Assembly: GCA_026648125.1 (NCBI GenBank)
Contig: JAPKGD010000144.1
Span: forward strand, 1-5,812
Direction: 5' to 3'
DNA length: 5,812 bases
From: Bdellovibrionales bacterium
GTDB taxonomy: Bacteria; Bdellovibrionota; Bdellovibrionia; Bdellovibrionales; UBA1609
A program made the translations under genes and the position numbers. This document shows positions 1 through 5,443 of this stretch, one piece after another. The notes beneath the pieces were generated by a model. That model did not search any database, was not told where the DNA came from, and saw only the letters and a list, made by a program, of their open reading frames with translations. Each line of letters begins with the position of its first letter. Within the stretch, counting starts at the first letter, position 1.

Positions 1-221
1 AATCATTATATAATGAGGAAACCTTTCATAGGGCTCAGGCGGCAAAGAAACAAACAGTAGTCATTTCTCCCGAACTTCATGAGGGTCATGAAGAAAGAGC
101 GGATTTAGTGAAACTAGAACAGCGGTGGCGGATGTTGAGCTCATGGAATGCCTCTGCACTTTGCACAGACTATTCAAGTCGTGTGAAGGGGCACTTAGGA
201 GATTTTCATGTCCAGGCCTAG
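1..221 (+). CDS. C-terminal 72 residues of a possible GDPD-like phosphodiesterase (partial)
   Basis: An open frame enters from the left edge (first whole codon at 3) and ends at TAG 219-221. The start lies outside the window. The 72 residues look genuinely coding and stand in operon order 42 nt before the kinase gene. Two stretches are telling: VVISPELH, which reads like a late beta-strand of a TIM barrel, and ALCTDYSSRVKGHL near the end. The latter resembles the closing 'GVDgIiTDyP' strand and helix of GDPD/PI-PLC-like barrels. Such enzymes hydrolyse glycerophosphodiesters, and relatives occur in capsule and LPS clusters. The catalytic His/Glu residues would lie upstream and cannot be seen, so activity cannot be judged. 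Coding is fairly sure. The family call is an inference from a short tail, and another TIM-barrel hydrolase is possible. Confidence 0.5.
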   Translation, partial: SLYNEETFHRAQAAKKQTVVISPELHEGHEERADLVKLEQRWRMLSSWNASALCTDYSSRVKGHLGDFHVQA

Positions 222-250
222 ATTAAAATCCGCATCTTGGTTTGTGTTTG

Positions 251-257
251 GGAGGGG
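251..257 (+). promoter_or_regulatory. Ribosome binding site that sets the kinase start at 264
   Basis: GGAGGGG lies 6 nt before ATG 264, which is ideal Shine-Dalgarno spacing. An in-frame TTG at 237 would add nine residues (MVCVWEGNG) that contain this site and do not match the family's start. The ATG at 264 puts the first beta-strand (RALLIPCAGG) at the N-terminus, as expected for this fold. Confidence 0.8.
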
Positions 258-263
258 AATGGC

Positions 264-1910
264 ATGAGGGCTCTTCTTATTCCATGTGCCGGGGGGCTTC
301 CCATCGATATGCAAGCGGAGTTTGGACCTGTGCCTGCCTCATCTTTACCAATTGGTGGAGGTATCGTTCTTGAAAAATTACTTTCGCACGTGGTGGATGA
401 GTATGACCAGATTCTCATTGCCTTTGCGGAACCCTTTCCCATTGTAAACAGTATCTGTAAGAGGGTTTCGGAAAAAATCGAGATTTTAGACGTAGGCCAA
501 ACGGACTCTATTGCATCCACTCTTTTGAAAATGGCAGATTCTTTGAGTGGCAAAGAAACCCTCATTACCGTACAGATGGGCGATGCCTTTCATGCCAAAG
601 CCGGACCATTTAAGGATTCGGTCAGTGTGTGTGAGGATCGCTTTAATTCTCGATGGGTTACGATTCGAATGAGACCAAATGGTATGATTGATCACTTTGT
701 CTTACCCGGTTCTGGCAAAGCAGCATCTCAAGATGTGGTGTTTGCGGGCAAATTCTCAGTGGCCAATCCCGGGGAATTTTTTGCGTTATTAAAAGAGTGT
801 TGTCCAGATGGAAAGGGACGCGCCGACAGCCTCTATTTGGCTCTCACGGATTATTATAATGCAAAAGGAAAGTGTCCGACGGTTGATGAAAGAGAATGGC
901 AGGATTTTGGCTATTTGAAGTCCTATTATCATTTTCGCAGAACCAGCGGCTTTAATGAGCGTCAGTTTAATACAATTTCTTATGATGCGCGCAGGTCGAG
1001 TATCACAAAATTAAGTCGGGATCCGGATAAGTTTTTAAATGAGATTCGCTGGTACCAGCAGATTCCTCCAGAGCTCGCGTATCTTACTCCTCGTATCTAT
1101 CGGGTCCGGGATGTTGATCCTATTCAGGTGGAGATGGAGTATTCAGCGGGAATTCCTCTTGATCAGCTCTGGCTCTATTCGAGAGTTGACCTCGATGTAT
1201 GGGACCAAATTTGGGAGCATGTCAAAGATACTTTAGATGCCTTTTCTTCGATAGGTAGGACGGCGCACCCTAAGCCTTTTGAGGCTCAGGTAAAGATCAT
1301 GTACCTCGAAAAAACCATGGAAAGGATGAAAAGCTATCTTTCTAAGAAAGAGTTCTCACCATTGGTTTCTGGTGAAGTTTTTATTAATGGAACTCAGGTT
1401 CCAAATTTGACGGACGCTCAACAAGTTGTAAAAGAAATTGTACTCAGTCAGGATTTCTTATCTGGATACAAGCCGTCTATTCTCCACGGAGACCTTTGCT
1501 TCAGCAATATCTTATACGACTCGCGATTGGACAAGATTACGCTCATTGACCCTAGGGGCAGCTTCGGCACACCTGGAATTTTTGGTGATCTCCGGTACGA
1601 TCTAGGAAAGCTCTTACATAGCTCAACGGGTCGGTATGATTTTCTCAGTAACGGACACTTTGAACTGGGCTCAACAGGAAATGAATTTACACTCAACGAA
1701 CTTATCGATTTGAGGCAGGTCGAGGTTGGGGAGTTTATGACAAATCTAATCAGGGACTATGCGGGGCCCGCTTTTTGGCAAATTGAGTTTGTGGCCGCAC
1801 TGCTATTTCTCAGCATGGTTCCGCTACACATGGACAAGCCAAAATCTCAAGTCGCATTTGTACTGAGGGGGCTAGAACTGTTGCAGAAAGCGCTCTCGGC
1901 TCGGGGGTAA
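264..1910 (+). CDS. Two-domain protein: degenerate nucleotidyltransferase-like domain fused to APH/choline-kinase-like phosphotransferase
   Basis: The protein has 548 residues from ATG 264 and is probably cytoplasmic. Residues 1 to about 185 follow the sugar nucleotidyltransferase layout: strand 1 RALLIPCAGG, then PVPASSLPIGGG in place of the 'KPLLPIGGKP' segment, VQMGDAF (about 103-109) where the Mg-binding Asp strand belongs, and VFAGKFSVANPGEFF (about 159-173). The glycine/arginine loop GxGxR after strand 1 is absent, so this half may not bind NTP normally. A linker with WQDFGYLKSYYHFRR leads into a kinase fold. There, K249 in SITKLS and E260 fit the ATP-anchoring Lys/Glu, HGDLCFSN (408-415) is the catalytic loop, and the Asp in IDPRG (428-432) is the metal ligand. 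GDLRYDLGKL follows at 441. APH/choline-kinase relatives phosphorylate hydroxyl groups of small molecules. In this operon a sugar, choline-like alcohol or polyol destined for surface glycan is likely. The substrate is unknown. It is followed after 2 nt by a second, intact nucleotidyltransferase gene. Confidence 0.85.
   Translation: MRALLIPCAGGLPIDMQAEFGPVPASSLPIGGGIVLEKLLSHVVDEYDQILIAFAEPFPIVNSICKRVSEKIEILDVGQTDSIASTLLKMADSLSGKETLITVQMGDAFHAKAGPFKDSVSVCEDRFNSRWVTIRMRPNGMIDHFVLPGSGKAASQDVVFAGKFSVANPGEFFALLKECCPDGKGRADSLYLALTDYYNAKGKCPTVDEREWQDFGYLKSYYHFRRTSGFNERQFNTISYDARRSSITKLSRDPDKFLNEIRWYQQIPPELAYLTPRIYRVRDVDPIQVEMEYSAGIPLDQLWLYSRVDLDVWDQIWEHVKDTLDAFSSIGRTAHPKPFEAQVKIMYLEKTMERMKSYLSKKEFSPLVSGEVFINGTQVPNLTDAQQVVKEIVLSQDFLSGYKPSILHGDLCFSNILYDSRLDKITLIDPRGSFGTPGIFGDLRYDLGKLLHSSTGRYDFLSNGHFELGSTGNEFTLNELIDLRQVEVGEFMTNLIRDYAGPAFWQIEFVAALLFLSMVPLHMDKPKSQVAFVLRGLELLQKALSARG
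1903..1907 (+). promoter_or_regulatory. G-rich ribosome binding site supporting the TTG start at 1913
   Basis: GGGGG lies 5 nt before TTG 1913, inside the last codons of the preceding gene. The next in-frame ATG (1931) would cut off the first beta-strand (ICIIT), so the TTG is the better start. Translation is probably coupled to the upstream gene, which ends 2 nt earlier. Confidence 0.55.
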
Positions 1911-1912
1911 TT

Positions 1913-2656
1913 TTGATTTGTATTATCACAATGGCAGGTCGGGGCCAGCGCTTTAGAGATCAGGGATATGAATTGCCCAAATACGAAATTGAAGCAAATG
2001 GAGGGACATTGTTTGAGTGGTCGATCTCGTCTCTCCAGCCATGGATCAAATCAAAGGCTAAATTTGTCTTTGTTTCACTTGCCGAAAATAGAGCCCAGCC
2101 ATTTATTGCTTATAAGGCGACTGAATTGAAGATCCAGAAATTTGACTGCGTAGAAATACCTGAGGTCACTGATGGTCAGGCTTCGACGGTTCTCCTCGCG
2201 GCAAAGGCCATTAAAGAAAAGGACGAGCCAATTGTTATCTTTAATGTGGACACCCATATTCGGCCAGAGGCGTTGAGTACGTTTGTTGGATTACAGCTTT
2301 TCGCACCATGCTTTGAGATGCCTGGGGATCATTGGAGCTTTTTTGCAAAGAATAATGAAGGATTTGCGACTCAAGCTGCCGAGAAGGTGCGTATTTCACC
2401 GTGGGCATCGGTAGGGCTATATGGATTTGAATCGTTTGAACAATTTGAGGCCGCCTACCGTGCGACCTATGAAGGACCAAAAGCAACTTTAAAACTAAAG
2501 GAACGATATGTCGCACCTCTATATAACTGGGTCATTGAGAGTGGAGGAAAGGTGTCTGTTCCGATGATCAATAAACAAGATGTCATACCGATTGGTACTC
2601 CGTCGGAACTCGAGCAGCTCATTCAATCGGGCGTTGTCTATGAGGCGATAAAATGA
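1913..2656 (+). CDS. Nucleotidyltransferase (NTP_transferase fold) for an activated surface-glycan precursor
   Basis: This 247-residue cytoplasmic enzyme probably condenses an NTP with a phosphorylated substrate to give an NDP-derivative and pyrophosphate. The N-terminus carries the nucleotide-binding signature ITMAGRGQRF (5-14), then LPKY with K23 where family members have the substrate/phosphate Lys. GQASTVLLA (88-96) follows, and NVDTHI (111-116) holds the Mg-binding Asp D113. EKVRISPWASVGLYGF (157-172) matches the strand at which the family contacts the sugar or alcohol. IGTPSEL (227-233) near the end is also typical. Length is normal for a single-domain pyrophosphorylase. Known relatives activate sugar-1-phosphates or phosphocholine (LicC, RfbA/HddC types). 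Neither the base nor the substrate can be read from the motifs. It starts with TTG 2 nt after the kinase gene and overlaps the glycosyltransferase gene by ATGA, which suggests that the three act in one pathway: kinase, activation, transfer. Confidence 0.85.
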   Translation: MICIITMAGRGQRFRDQGYELPKYEIEANGGTLFEWSISSLQPWIKSKAKFVFVSLAENRAQPFIAYKATELKIQKFDCVEIPEVTDGQASTVLLAAKAIKEKDEPIVIFNVDTHIRPEALSTFVGLQLFAPCFEMPGDHWSFFAKNNEGFATQAAEKVRISPWASVGLYGFESFEQFEAAYRATYEGPKATLKLKERYVAPLYNWVIESGGKVSVPMINKQDVIPIGTPSELEQLIQSGVVYEAIK

Positions 2657-3597
2657 GTGGGGGGCGAGGGGGGCCGACTGTCACCGTTGGAATCCCAACT
2701 TTTAATCGGCCCGAGGGTCTACGAGAAACACTTAAGAGAATTACCAACCAGACCTACCGCAATCTTGAAATCATTGTGTCTGATAACTGTTCAAACGATG
2801 AGGCGGCTGTCCGCCAAGTCATCCACGAGTTCTCTCAAGACCCACGGCTTCGTTATGTGAGACAAGAAAAAAACCTAGGCTCAGTGCTTAACTTTCACTT
2901 TCTCGTTAAACAGGCCAAGGGCGACTTTTTTATATGGGCCGCAGATGATGATGAGGTTGAGCTGACCTATGTGGAAAAATTGGTTAATTGCTTGAGTCAA
3001 AGGTCTCACGCGACAATTGCAATGAGTGGCTATGATGTGAATGACACCATGGCAAACCCGCCCATCCGCACGGAATTAACTCGACATCTCTACGGCTTAA
3101 AGGGTGCGACGGCTTTTGAGCGCTTAAAAAAGTACATACTACAGCCAGACCACCTTGGAAAATCTCGACTTGCATGGGGCATGTTCCCTACGGGATTAAT
3201 TCGAAAGGCCTTTGCGGATTGCATCGCTGCCACAAAACATGGCGACAATTTAATCTGGGGAGATATTCCAATGGAGTTTCGCATGTTGGCCTACGGTCAG
3301 CTCGAGGTGGTCGATGAAATTTTGTTCCATGTGAATCTTTTGCCGAGTTCGGACGGAAAGCAGGGATTCTCTGGTGCCGTTGGAAAACTCTTTAAGATAA
3401 TAGATCGTTCGGTCGACGCACAAAGAGCTGTAGTGAGAGAGTCTGATCTGACGACGCAAGAGCGAAAAGCTCTGATGAGATTAATTAGTTGGTATAAATT
3501 CAAGTCCAAGTTGCAAGTCTTTGGTTACTATGGGGTCATTGGCCGATTTCCCTGGCTGGCCAGATGGGTAAAGAAAATAGTCTTTTGGTTTACTTAA
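2653..3597 (+). CDS. Family 2 glycosyltransferase (GT-A fold)
   Basis: The protein has 314 residues. The ATG overlaps the previous stop (ATGA), with GAGG at 2642-2645, 7 nt upstream. The first nine residues are glycine-rich (MSGGRGGPT). The GT-A domain then opens with VTVGIPTFNRPE (10-21). SDNCSND (43-49) is the nucleotide-binding strand, RYVRQEKNLGS (67-77) follows, and the DXD-type metal motif is ADDDE (97-101). WGDIP at 202-206 falls where a GT2 catalytic acidic residue is often found. The end (KLQVFGYYGVIGRFPWLARWVKKIVFWFT) is amphipathic to hydrophobic and could hold the protein at the inner membrane. GT2 enzymes transfer a sugar from an NDP-sugar to a growing glycan or lipid carrier. 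Donor and acceptor are not evident. Its position directly after the nucleotidyltransferase gene makes it a candidate user of that gene's product. It ends 8 bp inside the convergent protease gene. Confidence 0.93.
   Translation: MSGGRGGPTVTVGIPTFNRPEGLRETLKRITNQTYRNLEIIVSDNCSNDEAAVRQVIHEFSQDPRLRYVRQEKNLGSVLNFHFLVKQAKGDFFIWAADDDEVELTYVEKLVNCLSQRSHATIAMSGYDVNDTMANPPIRTELTRHLYGLKGATAFERLKKYILQPDHLGKSRLAWGMFPTGLIRKAFADCIAATKHGDNLIWGDIPMEFRMLAYGQLEVVDEILFHVNLLPSSDGKQGFSGAVGKLFKIIDRSVDAQRAVVRESDLTTQERKALMRLISWYKFKSKLQVFGYYGVIGRFPWLARWVKKIVFWFT
2659..2673 (+). repeat. Two six-G tracts at the start of the glycosyltransferase gene
   Basis: GGGGGG at 2659-2664 and again at 2668-2673, separated by CGA, fall in codons 3-7 and encode Gly-Gly-Arg-Gly-Gly. 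A gain or loss of one G would shift the frame almost at the start of translation. A further six-G tract lies at 291-296, codons 10-11 of the kinase gene. Six is short compared with proven phase-variable tracts, so this is a possible contingency site only. Confidence 0.6.
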
Positions 3598-4723
3598 GTC
3601 GCTTTTTAAAGGCCCTCTGTTCAAGTTTTGTATCGGGCGATGATGGGGCACGATCGAATTGGCTTGGGACGTTTAAAATGGAAAGTGGCGAGGCTTTAGT
3701 TGGAGTTTGAAACCCCATTTGGACGAGCTTAAGTGCGTGAGCCGCATTGAGAGATCTTCCGCTGAGAGTCCGCTCGTAGTGATTTGGCCTTGCGCGACCT
3801 GAGGTGGTTAGAACTCGGATGAGGCCAACGGGTGCCGTTCGCAGTCCCAGCTTGGGCCAAATTTGGGCCGCGACTCCAGAAGCAAAGGCTGTGGCCTGGG
3901 AGGTTCCTGTCATTTCTCCAAAATTTCCTCCAGGGAGACTGGAGCGAATTTTTTCGCCGGGCGCCGAAATGTCCACTGTAGATTTGCCAAAATTGCTAGT
4001 GCTGAGAAGATCTCCCCGTTGGTTATGAGCTGTTACAGATAATATGTTCTCGAGCTCGTAATCTGCGGGGAAGTAACGATATCGGTCTGAGTTCGCTCCT
4101 TCATTTCCGGCCGCAGCCACAACGAGAATTCCCGCACTATTCGCTTCACGAATGGCCTCAAATTCTTCTTCTGTCGAGGTGGGACCTCCGCCTGAGTAAT
4201 TAATTATTTTTGCATTCATTCGAATGGCGTAGCGAATGGCCTCGACGGTCCACCGAATCGTCTGCTCAGCGCTGGCAGTAGGAGCATAATAGCGCAAGAT
4301 CATTAGGCGAGCTTGAGGCGCGACTTGGTGAATAATTCCTGCGATATGTGTGCCGTGACCATGACTGTCAGACAATTTCGGCGTAGACCTCACAAAGTCC
4401 CAGCCATGAATATCGTCCACATAACCATTCTGGTCATCGTCCACACCATTCGTCTCTTTCGCCCGGCCCATCTCATCCAGACCGGATTCCCCTGGATTAA
4501 TCCAGAGAGATCCCGCGAGAAAGGGGTGTTCACGATCAACTCCAGTGTCGATGATCGCGATAGTGATGCCGTCGCTCGCGGTGGAGAGATCAGCTGGGAC
4601 AAAGCGAATATCTTTGAGAGCCCAACTCGATATTTGAAAGGCTTGGGTGGGTGTGGGAACCGAGGCATAGAGTTGAATCGAGAAGATCTGGGATAAGAGA
4701 AAGAGAAAGACCGTTTTGGCCAC
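3590..4723 (-). CDS. Secreted subtilisin-like serine protease (peptidase family S8)
   Basis: The protein has 377 residues from GTG 4723. A strong SD sits 6 nt upstream. A signal peptide (MAKTVFLFLLSQIFSIQLYA) probably ends after A20, so the enzyme is exported to the periplasm or beyond. The triad is complete: D59 in IIDTGVD, H123 in GHGTHIAG, and S275 in GTSQATAF. N207 in AAAGNEG is the oxyanion-hole Asn. NGVDDDQNGYVDDIHGWDF (92-110) is the acidic, probably calcium-binding insert seen in many bacterial S8 members. The Ser box departs from the usual GTSMAxPHVAG. Only about 30 residues separate the signal peptide from the catalytic core, so a normal I9 propeptide (about 70-80 residues) is missing. 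Residues after about 335 form a polar, Pro/Ser-rich and then basic tail (ending AFKKRLK) that could be processed. It lies 48 nt downstream of the small exported-protein gene and probably shares its transcript. Its substrate is unknown. Confidence 0.93.
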   Translation of the reverse strand: MAKTVFLFLLSQIFSIQLYASVPTPTQAFQISSWALKDIRFVPADLSTASDGITIAIIDTGVDREHPFLAGSLWINPGESGLDEMGRAKETNGVDDDQNGYVDDIHGWDFVRSTPKLSDSHGHGTHIAGIIHQVAPQARLMILRYYAPTASAEQTIRWTVEAIRYAIRMNAKIINYSGGGPTSTEEEFEAIREANSAGILVVAAAGNEGANSDRYRYFPADYELENILSVTAHNQRGDLLSTSNFGKSTVDISAPGEKIRSSLPGGNFGEMTGTSQATAFASGVAAQIWPKLGLRTAPVGLIRVLTTSGRARPNHYERTLSGRSLNAAHALKLVQMGFQTPTKASPLSILNVPSQFDRAPSSPDTKLEQRAFKKRLK

Positions 4724-4729
4724 AAGGAA

Positions 4730-4735
4730 CCTCCT
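4730..4735 (-). promoter_or_regulatory. Strong ribosome binding site that sets the GTG start of the protease
   Basis: The - strand reads AGGAGG at 4735-4730, 6 nt before GTG 4723. This full-consensus site selects the GTG and places the signal peptide at the very N-terminus. It also gives the protease its own strong initiation, apart from the upstream gene. Confidence 0.85.
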
Positions 4736-4771
4736 TATTTTTGGGTTTTGTTGAGAGTCGACGGGCGACGA

Positions 4772-5200
4772 TTATCGCTCTTCACGCTTCACCGAAGTCG
4801 AAGACTTCAGTGGCGTGGCAAAGGTGGGCTTTCGCTCCAGCCTGGAGCAAGGCAAACTTGAGTTGCTGCCATACTCTAGGGAACAGTCGATGACTCGACC
4901 GGCTTTAGAGAAGAAAAGTTGCTGACCGTTTTTGAGGTAGATTGAATAGAAGGTTGACTTGATCTTAAGCTGATCACCGTGGATAGAGGTCCACTTAATC
5001 CCTTCTCCGGTCGGTTCAAACTGGGGCCGAAAGTTCGATTCCGAATCACATTGAGAAAGCCGGTACAGGCTTTCATTGATACGAGTAATTGACATTTGTG
5101 AGGAGGGGCAGAGGGCATCTGAATTCGATGCAAAGGCCAGATCCCAAAGTGGTACAAAGATGATTAAGCTAATGAAGTGTGCTTTGAGCTTGGGATTCAT
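4772..5200 (-). CDS. Small exported protein with four cysteines, function unknown
   Basis: I do not recognise the family. The 142 residues start at ATG 5200 with a clear signal peptide: basic NPKLKAHF, a hydrophobic core SLIIFVPLW, and a probable cut after LAFA (residue 24). The mature part has cysteines at 31, 51, 106 and 118, enough for two disulfides in the periplasm or outside the cell. The middle (GIKWTSIHGDQLKIKSTFYSIYLKNG and on to residue 104) alternates polar and hydrophobic residues like a small beta-sheet. The last 20 residues are polar and basic. No SD stands out before the ATG (the - strand reads GCCGGGT), so expression may be weak. The intact signal peptide and lack of stops favour a real gene. 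The protease gene follows 48 nt downstream on the same strand, which suggests a shared transcript and perhaps a partner role, but this is not shown. Confidence 0.72.
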   Translation of the reverse strand: MNPKLKAHFISLIIFVPLWDLAFASNSDALCPSSQMSITRINESLYRLSQCDSESNFRPQFEPTGEGIKWTSIHGDQLKIKSTFYSIYLKNGQQLFFSKAGRVIDCSLEYGSNSSLPCSRLERKPTFATPLKSSTSVKREER

Positions 5201-5244
5201 ACCCGGCGAGTGTGCAAGGCGTACACCAGGCCTATTCCAATAAA

Positions 5245-5271
5245 ATTAGAGATTGGCCCGCACAATCTAAT
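5245..5271. repeat. Imperfect inverted repeat upstream of the exported-protein gene
   Basis: ATTAGAGATTG (5245-5255) faces CAATCTAAT (5263-5271) across a 7-nt loop. All nine bases of the right arm pair if two bases of the left arm bulge. On the - strand it lies in the probable leader or promoter region of the exported-protein gene and is followed by TTTATT, so it could be an operator or a weak leader hairpin. The stem is A/T-rich and would be unstable as a terminator. Confidence 0.4.
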
Positions 5272-5305
5272 CAAACGAGTGTCAATCCGGCGACTGTACG
5301 AGCAT

Positions 5306-5333
5306 TAGACAGCTGTCAATTGGGTCCTATAAC
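5306..5333 (+). promoter_or_regulatory. Candidate sigma70 promoter reading toward the transposase
   Basis: TAGACA (5306-5311) and TATAAC (5328-5333) each match the -35 and -10 consensus at five of six bases, with a 16-nt spacer. Transcription would begin near 5340, about 100 nt before the transposase ATG. This is a match by eye, and the region's low complexity makes chance matches possible. Confidence 0.4.
5308..5317. repeat. Perfect 10-bp palindrome overlapping the candidate -35 box
   Basis: GACAGCTGTC is self-complementary over all ten bases and covers most of the -35 hexamer of the rightward promoter candidate as well as part of a TTGACA on the other strand. A repressor dimer site is possible, but no regulator is encoded nearby to support it. 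Confidence 0.35.
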
Positions 5334-5334
5334 T

Positions 5335-5369
5335 AGAGCGAGTTCGGAGTTCAGCAGCATTTTCGCTCT
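5335..5369. repeat. Inverted repeat AGAGCGA/TCGCTCT before the transposase
   Basis: AGAGCGA (5335-5341) and TCGCTCT (5363-5369) are exact reverse complements separated by 21 nt. They begin just after the candidate -10 box. The pair could form a leader hairpin in the transposase mRNA, which many insertion sequences use to limit read-in translation, or it could be chance. Confidence 0.35.
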
Positions 5370-5408
5370 GAGAGCTTGATTATTTTCCTGGATCTTTCAT
5401 TCTGAGAT

Positions 5409-5423
5409 GGTGCAAATTTCACC
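5409..5423. repeat. Short dyad just upstream of the transposase start
   Basis: GGTGCAAATTTCACC pairs in six of its seven positions around a central A. It lies 20 nt before the transposase ATG. It could be a protein binding site or part of the element's end. The right end of the element is outside the window, so it cannot be matched to a terminal repeat. Confidence 0.3.
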
Positions 5424-5432
5424 AACACTTCA

Positions 5433-5436
5433 GAGG
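5433..5436 (+). promoter_or_regulatory. Ribosome binding site of the transposase gene
   Basis: GAGG within CAGAGGAAG lies 7 nt before ATG 5444 and supports that start. No earlier in-frame start gives a protein that fits the family better. Confidence 0.6.
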
Positions 5437-5443
5437 AAGATTC

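Larger units (their letters stand above)
5201..5443. other. Non-coding region between the divergent exported-protein and transposase genes
   Basis: These 243 bp hold no supported gene. They must contain the - strand promoter of the exported-protein/protease pair and either the left end of the insertion sequence or its border. The - strand has two TTGACA hexamers (5319-5314 and 5285-5280), but neither has a good -10 box at 16-18 nt, so I do not call that promoter. Several dyads are listed separately. Confidence 0.6.

Noticed and set aside
237..263. TTG at 237 as the start of the kinase protein
   Set aside because: It would place the strong ribosome binding site inside the gene and add nine residues before the first conserved strand. 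ATG 264 is better placed.
218..565. 115-codon open frame on the - strand
   Set aside because: It lies opposite the conserved N-terminal domain of the kinase protein, has no recognisable motif and is explained as an antisense shadow.
4313..4725. Open frames of 127 codons (+) and 111 codons (-, second frame) within the protease gene
   Set aside because: Both lie across the well-conserved subtilase core in other frames. The protease frame has a signal peptide, triad and strong ribosome binding site, and these have none.
4794..4808. Perfect hairpin GAAGTC-GAA-GACTTC as a possible terminator
   Set aside because: It lies inside the coding frame of the small exported protein and has no following T run on either strand. 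It is explained by the codons it encodes.
4651..4893. 80-codon + strand frame spanning the protease start and the gene upstream
   Set aside because: It overlaps two better-supported - strand genes and the protease ribosome binding site, with no family resemblance.
5245..5271. The dyad as a rho-independent terminator on the - strand
   Set aside because: The stem is A/T-rich with a bulge, the T-rich tail is short and interrupted, and no gene ends just before it.
5280..5319. TTGACA hexamers on the - strand as -35 boxes for the exported-protein gene
   Set aside because: The 16-18 nt downstream positions read CAGTCG-like and TGCGGG-like, which do not resemble TATAAT, so the hexamers alone are not enough.
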